A DNA stretch of 44,208 nucleotides, taken from contig NZ_LNCD01000059.1 of NCBI RefSeq assembly GCF_001542405.1, forward strand, positions 1-44,208. The letters are read 5' to 3'. Below the pieces are notes generated by a model that saw only the letters and a program-made list of their open reading frames with translations, did not search any database and was not told the DNA's origin. The translations under genes and the position numbers were made by a program. Positions 1-8,470 of this stretch are shown piece by piece; position 1 is the first letter of the stretch; the number at the start of each line of letters is the position of its first letter. The stretch is from Rhizobium altiplani. GTDB taxonomy: Bacteria > Pseudomonadota > Alphaproteobacteria > Rhizobiales > Rhizobiaceae.

Positions 1-235
1 TAACGAAATGGACAGGCGGGTCGACATGCGTCCCCCACTGACCGACGAAGCTATAGCGATGGACTTGTGCGATATCGCCTCTGTCGAAATCCATCACGAG
101 CCTTCTCTCTTCATCGGGGAAGCTTGAAAACCTCGGCTGACCCGGACCGAACGCATGGGTCAGGTCTACGAAGTCAGCCGAGGAGATCACCTCCCGATAC
201 ATATCCCACAAAGGGTGTCGGGAGGGACGGGTCAT
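1..235 (-). CDS. Cyclase-family hydrolase (kynurenine formamidase-like), N-terminal part
   Basis: Read on the minus strand from an ATG at 235-233, this frame is open to the window edge (78 residues). It carries the metal-binding signature of the cyclase superfamily, WGTHVDPPVHF near residues 66-76 (family form HGTHxDxPxHF), preceded by a typical DLTHAFGPGQPRF start. Family members are metal-dependent amidases such as kynurenine formamidase. The ATG overlaps the TGA of the upstream substrate-binding protein gene (ATGA at 232-235), so it is probably translationally coupled and the last gene of the liv-type operon seen here. A second in-frame ATG at 202 is possible. The C-terminus lies outside the window, and the substrate is unknown. 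The transporter context suggests an amide or lactam of an amino-acid-like compound (inference). Confidence 0.8.
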   Translation of the reverse strand, partial: MTRPSRHPLWDMYREVISSADFVDLTHAFGPGQPRFSSFPDEERRLVMDFDRGDIAQVHRYSFVGQWGTHVDPPVHFV

Positions 236-1404
236 GGTGCCGGCACGAACGAAGGGGCTTCTTCCGAAGCAAGGTAGAGCTTGCCATTCTTCACGCCGAT
301 GACGGTCACGGACTTCTCCGGCACTGGATTGCCGTCCTTGTAGGTGATCGTACCGGTGACACCTTCAAGGCCAGCAGTCGTCTTGATGGCCTCGTGGATT
401 TTTGCCGGGTCGTCACTGCCGGCGCGCTTGATGGCGTCCGCCATCAGCTTCATGGCATCGTAGCCGAGAGCTGCGAAGGTGTTCTCCGGAGCACGCCCGT
501 ACGCTTTCTTGTATGCTTCCATGAACGCGGCGACTTTCGGCGAAGCGCCCTCACCAATGAAGCTGTGCGTCGTGAAATAGGTGTTGTTGGCAGCCGGACC
601 ACCCATCTCCAAGAGAAGCGGCGTGTCGTAGCCGTCACCGCCGACGACAGGGATATCGACCCCGGCTTGGCGCAGTTGCTTGAGGATAAGGCCGATGTCG
701 TCGCCTCCAGCCGAGATGAAAATGAAATCCGGCTTCTCACCCAGGGCTTTGATTTTCGTCACCTGGGCGGTAAAGTTCTTGTCGCCGGTTTTGTAGGTAT
801 CCGTTCCCAGCAGCTTGCCGCCACCGTTCTCATAGGCTTTCGTAAAGTATTCGGCGAGCAGGGTCGTATACTCCATACCCATGTCGGTGATCAGGTACCC
901 CTTCTTGGCATTGAGCTTCTCGAGCGCGAACTCCGCTCCGACCGCCGCCTGGACGTTATCCCCAAAGCAGGCCAGGAAAACCTGCGTGCCGACCTGCAGG
1001 GGAAGCTTCGGCGACGTAGCGCCAGGCGTGATCAAAGGAATTTTTGCGGCTTCGATCTGAGGAGCCGCCGCCAACACGCTGTCCGGATCGGCAAAACCGA
1101 TAAACGCTTTGACTTTATCGCTCTCGATCATCTGGCTCGTGACCGTCGAGATCGTCGCAGTGTCGCTCTTGGTGTCATAGGTAACAAGGTCGATCGGGCG
1201 GCCAAGAACACCACCGGCGGCGTTGATCTCCGACACCGCGAGCTTCGCGCCGTTCAACATGGGTCCGTCAAATGAAGCCTCGATCCCCGTGATATTGGCC
1301 GGAAATCCGATCTTGATCGCATCGGCGGCGGAGGCTGTGGTCGCGAGCATCATCGCGGCCATCATTCCGAGAGTGAGCGTGGCACGCCTGGAAAGGCTTG
1401 GCAT
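232..1404 (-). CDS. Branched-chain-type amino acid ABC transporter substrate-binding protein
   Basis: This 390-residue periplasmic binding protein belongs to the HAAT / Peripl_BP_6 (LivK-like) family. A Sec signal peptide covers about residues 1-26 (RR followed by a hydrophobic stretch, cleavage after ASA). The mature start AIKIGFPANITG and the segment LNGAKLAVSEINAAGGVLG are typical of the family. It would capture the substrate in the periplasm for the permease pair encoded upstream. The ATG at 1404 follows AAGGGG at a normal distance and lies 21 nt after the livM-type stop. Its own stop overlaps the next gene. HAAT binding proteins bind branched-chain amino acids, amides, urea or aromatic compounds, so the ligand cannot be named. 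The neighbouring hydrolases suggest something other than plain leucine (inference). Confidence 0.93.
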   Translation of the reverse strand: MPSLSRRATLTLGMMAAMMLATTASAADAIKIGFPANITGIEASFDGPMLNGAKLAVSEINAAGGVLGRPIDLVTYDTKSDTATISTVTSQMIESDKVKAFIGFADPDSVLAAAPQIEAAKIPLITPGATSPKLPLQVGTQVFLACFGDNVQAAVGAEFALEKLNAKKGYLITDMGMEYTTLLAEYFTKAYENGGGKLLGTDTYKTGDKNFTAQVTKIKALGEKPDFIFISAGGDDIGLILKQLRQAGVDIPVVGGDGYDTPLLLEMGGPAANNTYFTTHSFIGEGASPKVAAFMEAYKKAYGRAPENTFAALGYDAMKLMADAIKRAGSDDPAKIHEAIKTTAGLEGVTGTITYKDGNPVPEKSVTVIGVKNGKLYLASEEAPSFVPAP

Positions 1405-1425
1405 AGTGTTACCCCTTTTGCTTGG

Positions 1426-2433
1426 TTATTGCCGAGCTTTTGAACCGAGAGTGAACTCCCGGTCGCCCATGATCCCCTTCGGCCTGAAGATCATGACAAC
1501 TATGAAGATGAGTCCGAGGATGATCTGGCTCGCGCCGAAAACGGCCGGGACTTCGAAGGCACCAAGTGTGAAGCCCCTCTCCACGGACCGTAGGACTTCT
1601 GTGATCAGCGATATGCAAACGACGCCGATCAGGGCCCCTGAGAGCGACCCCATTCCGCCAAGGACCAACATCGCAACGATGTTCATTGTCATCGCAAAGT
1701 AGAACGTCTTCGGCGAAAACGAACCGAGGTAGTGCGCAAAGATCGATCCGCCGACGCCTGCAAAGAATGCACCCACCACAAAGGCGGTCAGACGCGTTCG
1801 CAATACGCTTATTCCGACTGCGCTGGCGGCGAGCTGGTCGTCCCGGACCGACTTCATCGCTCGTCCGAAGGGCGAATGAACAAGACGCCATAGGATATAG
1901 AAGGTGATGGCGAGCCACCCCACCGCCCACATCAAATTGGCGTCGACGGGCACCCCTGTGAACGTGCGGGCTCCGCGCGTGAAGTCGCTTGCATTGATCA
2001 GCACGACATTCACGATAATGAGAAAACCCATCGTGGCGACGGACACAAAGTTACCCGACAGTCGCATGAGCGGAAATCCGACGATAACCGCGAGAGCTGC
2101 CGCGATCAGTCCAGCCACAATGGTGGCTGGGAAAAACCCGAGATGCATTTGGGCGATCAAGAAAGGAAGGTTGGGGAGCAGCGCCGACTTCTGCTGAACG
2201 GAAAGGGAGAGAATGCCCGAAGCGTAAGCCCCGACCGCAATGAAACCAACGTGACCGAGAGAAAAAACCCCGGTAAAGCCATTGGTCAGCGCAAGCGAAA
2301 GCACGAAGATGCCGTTGAGCGCCATAAGAAGGCATATCCGGCTGACATAGTCGCTGGCTATTGCAGGCAGAAGCCATGCTGCCGAGATGGCGAGCGCGAT
2401 GAGGGCGACGCCGATTGCGTGTGACTTCAACAT
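1426..2433 (-). CDS. livM: Branched-chain-type ABC transporter permease (LivM family)
   Basis: This 335-residue inner-membrane permease of the LivM family has many hydrophobic segments and the conserved stretch TNGFTGVFSLGHVGFIAVGAYASG. The C-terminal RPKGIMGDREF is typical of LivM. The frame is open upstream to 2703, but that extension is the shadow of the livH gene. The ATG at 2433 overlaps the livH TGA (ATGA), which fixes the start. It forms the translocation pore with the LivH-type protein and is energised by the two ATPases. The gene symbol names the family only; substrate specificity is not proven. Confidence 0.92.
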   Translation of the reverse strand: MLKSHAIGVALIALAISAAWLLPAIASDYVSRICLLMALNGIFVLSLALTNGFTGVFSLGHVGFIAVGAYASGILSLSVQQKSALLPNLPFLIAQMHLGFFPATIVAGLIAAALAVIVGFPLMRLSGNFVSVATMGFLIIVNVVLINASDFTRGARTFTGVPVDANLMWAVGWLAITFYILWRLVHSPFGRAMKSVRDDQLAASAVGISVLRTRLTAFVVGAFFAGVGGSIFAHYLGSFSPKTFYFAMTMNIVAMLVLGGMGSLSGALIGVVCISLITEVLRSVERGFTLGAFEVPAVFGASQIILGLIFIVVMIFRPKGIMGDREFTLGSKARQ

Positions 2434-3332
2434 CAGAGCTTGATCTCGCGATTGGGTTGGAGAAGGCCGCCGGGCCTGAACAGCAGGAAAGCGATGAGCA
2501 ACGCGAAGACGATCGCGTCCCTGTAGGGCGACACGGACGAAGGCAGGAAAGCGACGATCAGAATTTCCAAGGCACCCAACATGTACCCGCCCACTAGGGC
2601 GCCGGCGATCGAGCCGAAACCGCCGATGATCGCTGCCACAAAGGCTTTCAGCAGCGGAGTAAAGCCCATCTGGGGATCGACCGCCCCCGCCTGAGCTGCC
2701 CACAAGACCCCGGCCAGCCCGGCATAGGCCGAGGCGAGCAGGAAGGCGATGACAATCAGCTTATTGACGTTGAGGCCCACAAGCTGCGCGGCATCCGCAT
2801 CCTCAGCGGCGGCACGCATTCCCAGTCCCGCGGTGGTACGCGTGGTGAACCAGCCAAGCAGCACCAGCGAGCCTGCCGAAACCGCGATCGTCAACAGGGT
2901 AATGTTCGTGAGGGTGATGCCCCCTGTGAGCTGCCACGACCCATCGAGCCACGTTGGTATCGGAAAGTTGCGCGGCGACGAACTGAAGATGACAATACCC
3001 ACATTCTCGAGAATGTATGTCACCGCGAGACTTGTCAGCAGACGCGCAACATCCGGCGCTTTGCGGATGGGTCGATAGGCGATGCGTTCAATGAGGATGC
3101 CCAGGACTGAGGCGACAGCGACGCCTATGACGATTGCCGGAATGAATGGAACGCCTGCAGCGATGGAGAGAACGGCACCGAAGGCTCCGACCATCATGAC
3201 GTCCCCATGGGCGAAATTGGTCAGACGCATGATCCCGAATATGATCGAAAGCCCGACTGCGACGAGGGCGTAGAGGCTGCCGAGGCTTACCGCATTCAGG
3301 AGCTGTTGAAGCACATAGTCCCAGAAATTCAT
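2433..3332 (-). CDS. livH: Branched-chain-type ABC transporter permease (LivH family)
   Basis: This 299-residue membrane permease has the LivH hallmarks: N-terminal LNAVSLGSLYALVAVGLS, then GIMRLTNFAHGDVMMVGAF, and a C-terminal RPGGLLQP. It pairs with the LivM-type protein. Its ATG overlaps the stop of the livF-type gene (ATGA at 3329-3332) and its stop overlaps the livM start, so the whole block is one tightly coupled operon. No truncation is visible, and the length fits the family (about 290-310 residues). Confidence 0.93.
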   Translation of the reverse strand: MNFWDYVLQQLLNAVSLGSLYALVAVGLSIIFGIMRLTNFAHGDVMMVGAFGAVLSIAAGVPFIPAIVIGVAVASVLGILIERIAYRPIRKAPDVARLLTSLAVTYILENVGIVIFSSSPRNFPIPTWLDGSWQLTGGITLTNITLLTIAVSAGSLVLLGWFTTRTTAGLGMRAAAEDADAAQLVGLNVNKLIVIAFLLASAYAGLAGVLWAAQAGAVDPQMGFTPLLKAFVAAIIGGFGSIAGALVGGYMLGALEILIVAFLPSSVSPYRDAIVFALLIAFLLFRPGGLLQPNREIKL

Positions 3333-4060
3333 TGTGATGCTCCCAAGTAGGCCTGAGCGACACGGTCGCCTACCCGAAGATCGGACGCTTCGTCGGTAAG
3401 CACGACCTGACCATTTCGAAGCACGTATGCGCGATCCGCCAGGTCCAGAGCCAGAGCCGTGTTCTGTTCGACCAGAAGCATCGTCATGCCGCGCCGCTTT
3501 AGCTCTCGAAGGGCTTCGAAAATATGCCGGACAAGGAGCGGTGCGACGCCGAGGGACGGCTCATCGAGAAGCAGAAGCCGTGGTGAGGCCATCAATGCCC
3601 GTGCCAAAGCCACTTGTTGCTGTTCTCCGCCCGAGAGGGTTCCTGCAAGTTGCGACATGCGCTGCTTGATGATCGGAAACAGCGTGAACATGTTGTCAAG
3701 ATCTGCCGCGACTTGATGAGCGTCAGACCTTGTACTGGCTCCCAGGCGCAGATTGTCGGCGACGCTCAAGCCGCCAAAAAGCCGCCTTCCCTCGGGGCTC
3801 TGGGAAATGCCCAGCTTGACGATTTTCTCAGGAGTGAGGCCGAGAATACTCGTCCCTTCGAACGTCACGGCGCCGGATGACGGCCTTGTGAGACCGGATA
3901 CCGTTCTTAAAGTGGTCGTCTTGCCCGCGCCATTGGAGCCCAACAAGGCTACGACCTCCCCATGCCCCACGCTGAGCGTGACCCCCTTTAACGCGCGCAC
4001 GGCGCCGAATGAGACGGTGAGATTCGAGATTTCCAGCCGAGTGCCCGCATTGCTATTCAT
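3329..4060 (-). CDS. livF: Branched-chain-type ABC transporter ATP-binding protein (LivF family)
   Basis: This 243-residue ABC ATPase has Walker A GSNGAGKT at residues 41-48, the signature LSGGE at about 142-146 and Walker B LLLLDEP at about 162-168. The C-terminal LVEQNTALALDLADRAYVL is characteristic of LivF. It is one of the two cytoplasmic ATPases of the five-component transporter. The start overlaps the end of livG by 8 bp and the stop overlaps the livH ATG, indicating coupled translation. Confidence 0.94.
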   Translation of the reverse strand: MNSNAGTRLEISNLTVSFGAVRALKGVTLSVGHGEVVALLGSNGAGKTTTLRTVSGLTRPSSGAVTFEGTSILGLTPEKIVKLGISQSPEGRRLFGGLSVADNLRLGASTRSDAHQVAADLDNMFTLFPIIKQRMSQLAGTLSGGEQQQVALARALMASPRLLLLDEPSLGVAPLLVRHIFEALRELKRRGMTMLLVEQNTALALDLADRAYVLRNGQVVLTDEASDLRVGDRVAQAYLGASQ

Positions 4061-4835
4061 GGCCGAGATAGGCCTCCCTCACCCGCGGGTGCGCGCGCAC
4101 TTCCTGTGGTGTTCCGACGCAGATAACCTCTCCTGCAGCCAGCACCTGGATGCGCTCGCAGAGATTCATGATCAGGTCCATGTCGTGTTCGACCACGACG
4201 ACCGTCACGCCTCGACTGTCCCGGATACGTCTGATCAAGTCGGCGAGCTGTTTGGTCTCTGCGGAATCAAGGCCCGCGGCGGGCTCGTCGAGCAGAAGGA
4301 TGTCGGGGGCGGTCGCCAGCGCTCTGGCGATCTCGAGCCGTCGCTGATCGCCGTAAGGAAGTTCGCAAGCGAGCCGGTCGGCGTGGTGTGACAGCCCCAC
4401 CAAGGAGAGAAGTTCCTCCGCCTGGCCGTTTGCCGCCTCCTGCGTCGCAAAATATCGCCTGGTGAGCAGAACGGCTTCGAAGATGTTCGTCTGGTGCCTC
4501 AGATGAGCTGCGGCCCTGACATTTTCCCGCACCGTCAGAGATACGAATAGCCGGGAGCCTTGAAACGTCCGCGCCAGGCCTTTTGCGACCACTGCGGATG
4601 GTCGCAAACCGCTGATGCGGTCGTGCCTGAAAAACACCTCTCCCGCGGTGGGTTTCGAAAACCCGGTGATGCAGTTGAACAGCGTGCTCTTTCCCGACCC
4701 GTTCGGCCCGATGACGCCGACAATCTCGCCTTTGCGCAAATCGATCTGGTGATCGCGAAGCGCGATCAACCCTCGGAAGCTTTTGGTGAGCCCTCTGGTT
4801 CTAAGCAAAATTTCGTCGCTCGACGCGTCGACCAT
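4053..4835 (-). CDS. livG: Branched-chain-type ABC transporter ATP-binding protein (LivG family)
   Basis: This 260-residue ABC ATPase is the first gene of the operon. Walker A is GPNGSGKST at about residues 43-51, and the LivG-type signature is LPYGDQRRLEIARAL. Walker B is ILLLDEPAAGLDS, followed by the H-loop VVEHDMDLIMNLCERI. The ATG at 4835 is preceded by a strong AGGAGG-type ribosome binding site. The intergenic region upstream is shared with the divergent aldehyde dehydrogenase gene and holds an 18-bp palindrome that could control both directions. Confidence 0.94.
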   Translation of the reverse strand: MVDASSDEILLRTRGLTKSFRGLIALRDHQIDLRKGEIVGVIGPNGSGKSTLFNCITGFSKPTAGEVFFRHDRISGLRPSAVVAKGLARTFQGSRLFVSLTVRENVRAAAHLRHQTNIFEAVLLTRRYFATQEAANGQAEELLSLVGLSHHADRLACELPYGDQRRLEIARALATAPDILLLDEPAAGLDSAETKQLADLIRRIRDSRGVTVVVVEHDMDLIMNLCERIQVLAAGEVICVGTPQEVRAHPRVREAYLGHE

Positions 4836-5085
4836 TCCGCAGCCCCTCCTCTAGTTTTTTCGCATAAGGCAAGACTATTTCCAAATAGTCAAGTACCTAT
4901 CCTATGGTGAATTTACGCGAGCAACATCGGAGCCAATATCACCTAGATACATTCGGTCAGCCCTGCTAAATATCTTCTTTTCAATGGTTTATAATGAATC
5001 ACTCTGAATTCTGGGCAGGAAAGTCACTTGACATGGCCTCTTCGTGACAATAGCAATGGGCGAAAATGAAGGAGGACCTCAGCCC
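4836..5085. promoter_or_regulatory. Divergent control region with a near-perfect 18-bp palindrome
   Basis: This 250-bp AT-rich region separates the liv-type operon from the plus-strand catabolic genes. It contains GACTATTTCCAAATAGTC at 4873-4890, an 8-bp inverted repeat with a 2-bp centre, starting 38 bp upstream of livG. A TTGACA hexamer lies at 5028-5033 on the plus strand, but no convincing -10 partner was found at 17 bp. The XRE-cupin regulator encoded at 7830 is the obvious candidate to bind here (inference). Confidence 0.5.
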
Positions 5086-6582
5086 ATGAGTGATGTCTCG
5101 CACTCCAAAGATTTTTGGCACGATGCGGCAAAATCCGTTCGAATCCCCACCCGCGCCTTCGTCGGCGGGAAGCATGTAGATCCGGCGGGCGGGAAGACCT
5201 TTGACGCCGTAAACCCCGCCACGGGGAAAATACTGGCAGCTATCGGCGCCTATGATGCCTCCGATGTCGATGCCGCGGTCCGGTCGGCGCGCAAGGCCTT
5301 CGACAAGGGTGACTGGTCGCGTTGCGATCCGGCCGAGCGCGGCCGTGTGCTGGTGCGCCTGGCGGACCTGATCATGCAGAACCGCGAAGAGCTGGCGCTC
5401 CTCGAAACCATGAATATGGGTAAGCTGATAACGGACTCGACCAAACTGGACGTGCCGAGCGCGGCCGCCGTGTTTCGCTGGTACGGGGAAGCTGTCGACA
5501 AGCTTGTGGACGAGGTGATACCGACCGACGAAAACCGACTGGCGATGGTGACCCGCGAGCCCGTTGGCGTCGTCGGCGCTGTCGTCCCTTGGAACTTTCC
5601 ACTGAAAATGGCTGCATGGAAATGCGCGCCGTCACTGGCGGCGGGCAACAGCGTCATTCTAAAGCCCGCCGAACAATCGCCGCTGAGTGCTTTGCGACTG
5701 GCAGAACTTGCTGCGGACGCTGGTATTCCCCCGGGCGTGTTCAACGTCCTCCCAGGCCTGGGAGCGGATGCGGGACGGGCAATCGGACTTCATCCTGACG
5801 TCGACTGTGTTGCCTTTACGGGCTCCACCGAGGTCGGAAAGATGTTCCTTGGCTATTCCTCCCAATCGAACATGAAGCGGGTTTGGCTTGAATGCGGCGG
5901 AAAGAGCGCCAACATCGTCTTCCCGGCCGTGGCCGACATCGGAGCGGCTGCGTCCGCCGCGGCCCTTGGAATCTACTTCAATCAGGGCGAAGTATGTTCG
6001 GCGACCTCCAGGCTCTACGTTCACGCGTCAATCCATGACGAGTTTGTTGAAAGGCTGAAGGGCGAAGTTTCGAAATTTCAGCCCGGCGACCCGCTCGACC
6101 CCGCATCAGGAATGGGCGCGCTCGTCAGCGAGGAGCATCTCGAAAAAGTCAGTGGCTATATCGATCTCGGGAAAAAGAGCGCGACGCTGGTTGCAGGCGG
6201 CGACAGAGCGTTGACCGGCAGCGGAGGCTATTTCATCGAGCCGACAATCTTCACCAATGTGGAGCCTGGTTCGACGCTATCGCAGGACGAGATATTCGGC
6301 CCGGTTCTGGCCGTCACCCGGTTCGAAAGCGAAGACGAGGCGGTCGGGTATGCAAACGCCTCCATTTACGGCTTGGGCGCCTCGGTCTGGACAAACGACC
6401 TTTCGCAGGCGCACCGCGTTGCCCGGCGCCTTCATGCGGGGAGCGTCAGCGTCAACCTTGTCGACAACGTTGACGTCAGGACTCCGTTCGGCGGCGTGAA
6501 GCAATCGGGGACCGGGCGAGACCTATCGCTTCATGCCTTCGACAAATACACCGAGTTGAAAACGACGTGGATCGCCCTTTGA
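5086..6582 (+). CDS. Aldehyde dehydrogenase family protein
   Basis: This is a 498-residue NAD(P)-dependent aldehyde dehydrogenase. The catalytic glutamate is E269 in LECGGKS, and the nucleophilic cysteine is C304 in FNQGEVCSA, a context typical of the PuuC / gamma-aminobutyraldehyde and related amino-aldehyde dehydrogenases. The cofactor-binding stretches PWNFPL and FTGSTEVGK are present. Earlier in-frame starts exist (GTG 5044, ATG 5056), but the GGAGGA at 5071-5076 with a 9-nt spacer points to the ATG at 5086. It would oxidise an aldehyde released in catabolism of the imported compound. It is the first gene of a four-gene plus-strand set and overlaps the next gene by 16 bp. Confidence 0.92.
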   Translation: MSDVSHSKDFWHDAAKSVRIPTRAFVGGKHVDPAGGKTFDAVNPATGKILAAIGAYDASDVDAAVRSARKAFDKGDWSRCDPAERGRVLVRLADLIMQNREELALLETMNMGKLITDSTKLDVPSAAAVFRWYGEAVDKLVDEVIPTDENRLAMVTREPVGVVGAVVPWNFPLKMAAWKCAPSLAAGNSVILKPAEQSPLSALRLAELAADAGIPPGVFNVLPGLGADAGRAIGLHPDVDCVAFTGSTEVGKMFLGYSSQSNMKRVWLECGGKSANIVFPAVADIGAAASAAALGIYFNQGEVCSATSRLYVHASIHDEFVERLKGEVSKFQPGDPLDPASGMGALVSEEHLEKVSGYIDLGKKSATLVAGGDRALTGSGGYFIEPTIFTNVEPGSTLSQDEIFGPVLAVTRFESEDEAVGYANASIYGLGASVWTNDLSQAHRVARRLHAGSVSVNLVDNVDVRTPFGGVKQSGTGRDLSLHAFDKYTELKTTWIAL

Positions 6583-7811
6583 CGCACAGCGCTGCCACTC
6601 TCACGAATTCGAGCCGGCTTTGGAGCTCGATCATGCGCATTGCGGAAATCGGCGCGATTGAAGGAAACGGCAGCTGCCGCCTCTCCCTGACCGACGAAGA
6701 CAAAGAGGCGCGCGATCTCTTCCGCTTCTGGGTGACCGCGGCCGGATGCGAGGTGCGTGTCGACAACTTCGGCAACATTTATGCGATCCGCCCCGGCGCT
6801 CGCGATGATCTGCCCGCGGTGCTGATTGGAAGCCACCTTGACACCCAGCCCCATGGCGGTCGCTTCGACGGTGTGCTTGGGGTCATGGCAGGACTTGAAA
6901 TCGTCCGGGCGCTGAACGACGCCGGGATTGAAACCGAGGCGCCAATCGCCATCGTCAATTGGACCAACGAGGAAGGCGTTCGCTTCAAACCTGGGCTAAC
7001 GGGATCGTGCGGTTTCGTCGGCGCCTTGCCAGCTGGCGACGAGAGTTCGATCTCCAGTTCCGACGGCAGCCGATACTACGCCGAACTCGCACGCATCGGA
7101 TATGCGGGGCAGGATCGCCCTCCGCAAATATCGACCTATTTCGAGATGCACATCGAACAAGGCCCCGTGCTGGAGAATGCCGGCGCAACGATCGGCATCG
7201 TGGAAGGTGTCCAGGGAGTCCGATGGTTTGAAATTGATTTTCTCGGCCAGGACGCTCATGCCGGGACGACCCCCATGAACAATCGCCGGGACAGCTTTCT
7301 CGCGGCGTCACGATACGCCTTGGGCTTTGTCGAACGAGCTATGGACATCGACCCTGATGTTCGGGTCACATTCGGCCGTGTCGAAGTCGAGCCGAATTCC
7401 ACCAACACCATACCCGGTCGCACGCGGCTGGTGCTCGATCTGCGTCATATCGACGAACACGTTCTCGACAGGGTCGAGCGGCTCATGGCCGATCAGGGCG
7501 AGCCGCTCAAGAAGCTGGGTTTCGGGTTCTCCATCAACCGCATCATGAACGTTCGACCTGCTTCGTTTAATCGCGACCTTAAAGACGCGGTCGAGAAAGT
7601 GGCGTCTTCCCTGTCGATGCCATCGTTGCGCCTCCCCAGCGGTGCGATGCACGACGCCAGCAACCTCGCGGCCGTCGTGCCCTCCGCGATGATTTTCATC
7701 CCCTCGCGAAACGGCATCAGCCACAACCCACTTGAGTGGTCCGAGCCCATGCATGTAGGGGATGGGTGCGAAGTACTGTGCCGTGCGGTCTTAGAGGCCG
7801 CCAAGGCTTAG
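6567..7811 (+). CDS. Zn-dependent N-carbamoyl-L-amino-acid hydrolase / allantoate amidohydrolase family (M20)
   Basis: This is a 414-residue amidase of the hydantoinase/carbamoylase branch of the M20 family (N-carbamoyl-amino-acid hydrolase, beta-ureidopropionase, allantoate amidohydrolase, ureidoglycine-type enzymes). Metal ligands are visible in GSHLDTQPHGGRFDG (H90, D101) and NWTNEEG (E135-E136), followed by MHIEQGPVLE and the dimer-face motif GQDAHAGTTPM. The start is a GTG inside the end of the aldehyde dehydrogenase gene. The enzyme would hydrolyse a ureido or related amide bond, releasing CO2 and ammonia or an amino acid. The exact substrate cannot be read from sequence. Confidence 0.9.
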   Translation: MDRPLTHSAATLTNSSRLWSSIMRIAEIGAIEGNGSCRLSLTDEDKEARDLFRFWVTAAGCEVRVDNFGNIYAIRPGARDDLPAVLIGSHLDTQPHGGRFDGVLGVMAGLEIVRALNDAGIETEAPIAIVNWTNEEGVRFKPGLTGSCGFVGALPAGDESSISSSDGSRYYAELARIGYAGQDRPPQISTYFEMHIEQGPVLENAGATIGIVEGVQGVRWFEIDFLGQDAHAGTTPMNNRRDSFLAASRYALGFVERAMDIDPDVRVTFGRVEVEPNSTNTIPGRTRLVLDLRHIDEHVLDRVERLMADQGEPLKKLGFGFSINRIMNVRPASFNRDLKDAVEKVASSLSMPSLRLPSGAMHDASNLAAVVPSAMIFIPSRNGISHNPLEWSEPMHVGDGCEVLCRAVLEAAKA

Positions 7812-7829
7812 AGGGGAAAAGGCCGGACC

Positions 7830-8411
7830 ATGCAAAACCAAGATCAGTCACTCAAGATCGGCGCGAAGCTCAGGCACGCCCGTCTGCTTATGGGCATCAG
7901 CCTAGCGGAGCTTGGCGAAAAGATCGGTGTGACGGAAGGCTATCTCTCAAAGCTCGAAAACGATCGCTCGCAAGCCTCGATGGCGACGCTTCACAAATTG
8001 GTTCAAGCCCTCGGTACGAACATGAGCGAGTTGTTCGCGACACCTGCGGAGGATCACGGGCCGGTGCTTGTCGTACGCCAGAACGAGAGGGCCCGGCTTG
8101 TTACAGGCCATCGACGCGCGGGAAACCAGGTTACCCTCGAAAAACTTGTCCCAAGCGGCCCGGGATATCTTCTGCAGATCAATATCCATGTCGTGGCGGC
8201 CGGAGGCGGGAGTTCGGAACCCATCAGCCATATGGGGCAGGAGTTCGGCTACGTCTTGGCTGGAACCCTGGAGCTGACAGTCGACGGTCATCCAGTCCTC
8301 CTCCATGAGGGAGATTCCTTCTATTTCGAGTCCCCGCTTCCCCATTCCTACCAGAACCTGGGCGACGGTGAAGCGAGGATTCTGTGGGTCAACACTCCGC
8401 CAACTTTCTGA
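7830..8411 (+). CDS. XRE-family HTH / cupin transcriptional regulator
   Basis: This 193-residue regulator has an N-terminal Cro/C1-type helix-turn-helix at about residues 10-65 (LRHARLLMGISLAELGEKIG, then VTEGYLSKLEND) and a C-terminal cupin_2 domain at about 115-185 with the EFGYVLAGTLELTVDGH strand and the HSYQN turn. This class (PuuR-like, SutR-like) usually represses or activates a neighbouring amino-acid or amine catabolic operon, using the cupin to sense the ligand. It starts 18 nt after the carbamoylase stop, within the same operon. The palindrome at 4873-4890 is a candidate operator. Confidence 0.9.
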   Translation: MQNQDQSLKIGAKLRHARLLMGISLAELGEKIGVTEGYLSKLENDRSQASMATLHKLVQALGTNMSELFATPAEDHGPVLVVRQNERARLVTGHRRAGNQVTLEKLVPSGPGYLLQINIHVVAAGGGSSEPISHMGQEFGYVLAGTLELTVDGHPVLLHEGDSFYFESPLPHSYQNLGDGEARILWVNTPPTF

Positions 8412-8470
8412 TCAGAGCCCGCCTTTGACGTCGTCACTGCGGGTCTATCAACCGCCAAGGAACCTAAAGA

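Noticed and set aside
67..1275. Long plus-strand frame of 402 codons opposite the binding protein gene
   Set aside because: It is antisense to a clear periplasmic binding protein, and the sequence is arginine-rich shadow composition with no domain.
2434..2703. Upstream extension of the livM frame
   Set aside because: The extra 90 residues are the shadow of livH. The ATGA overlap at 2433 marks the real start.
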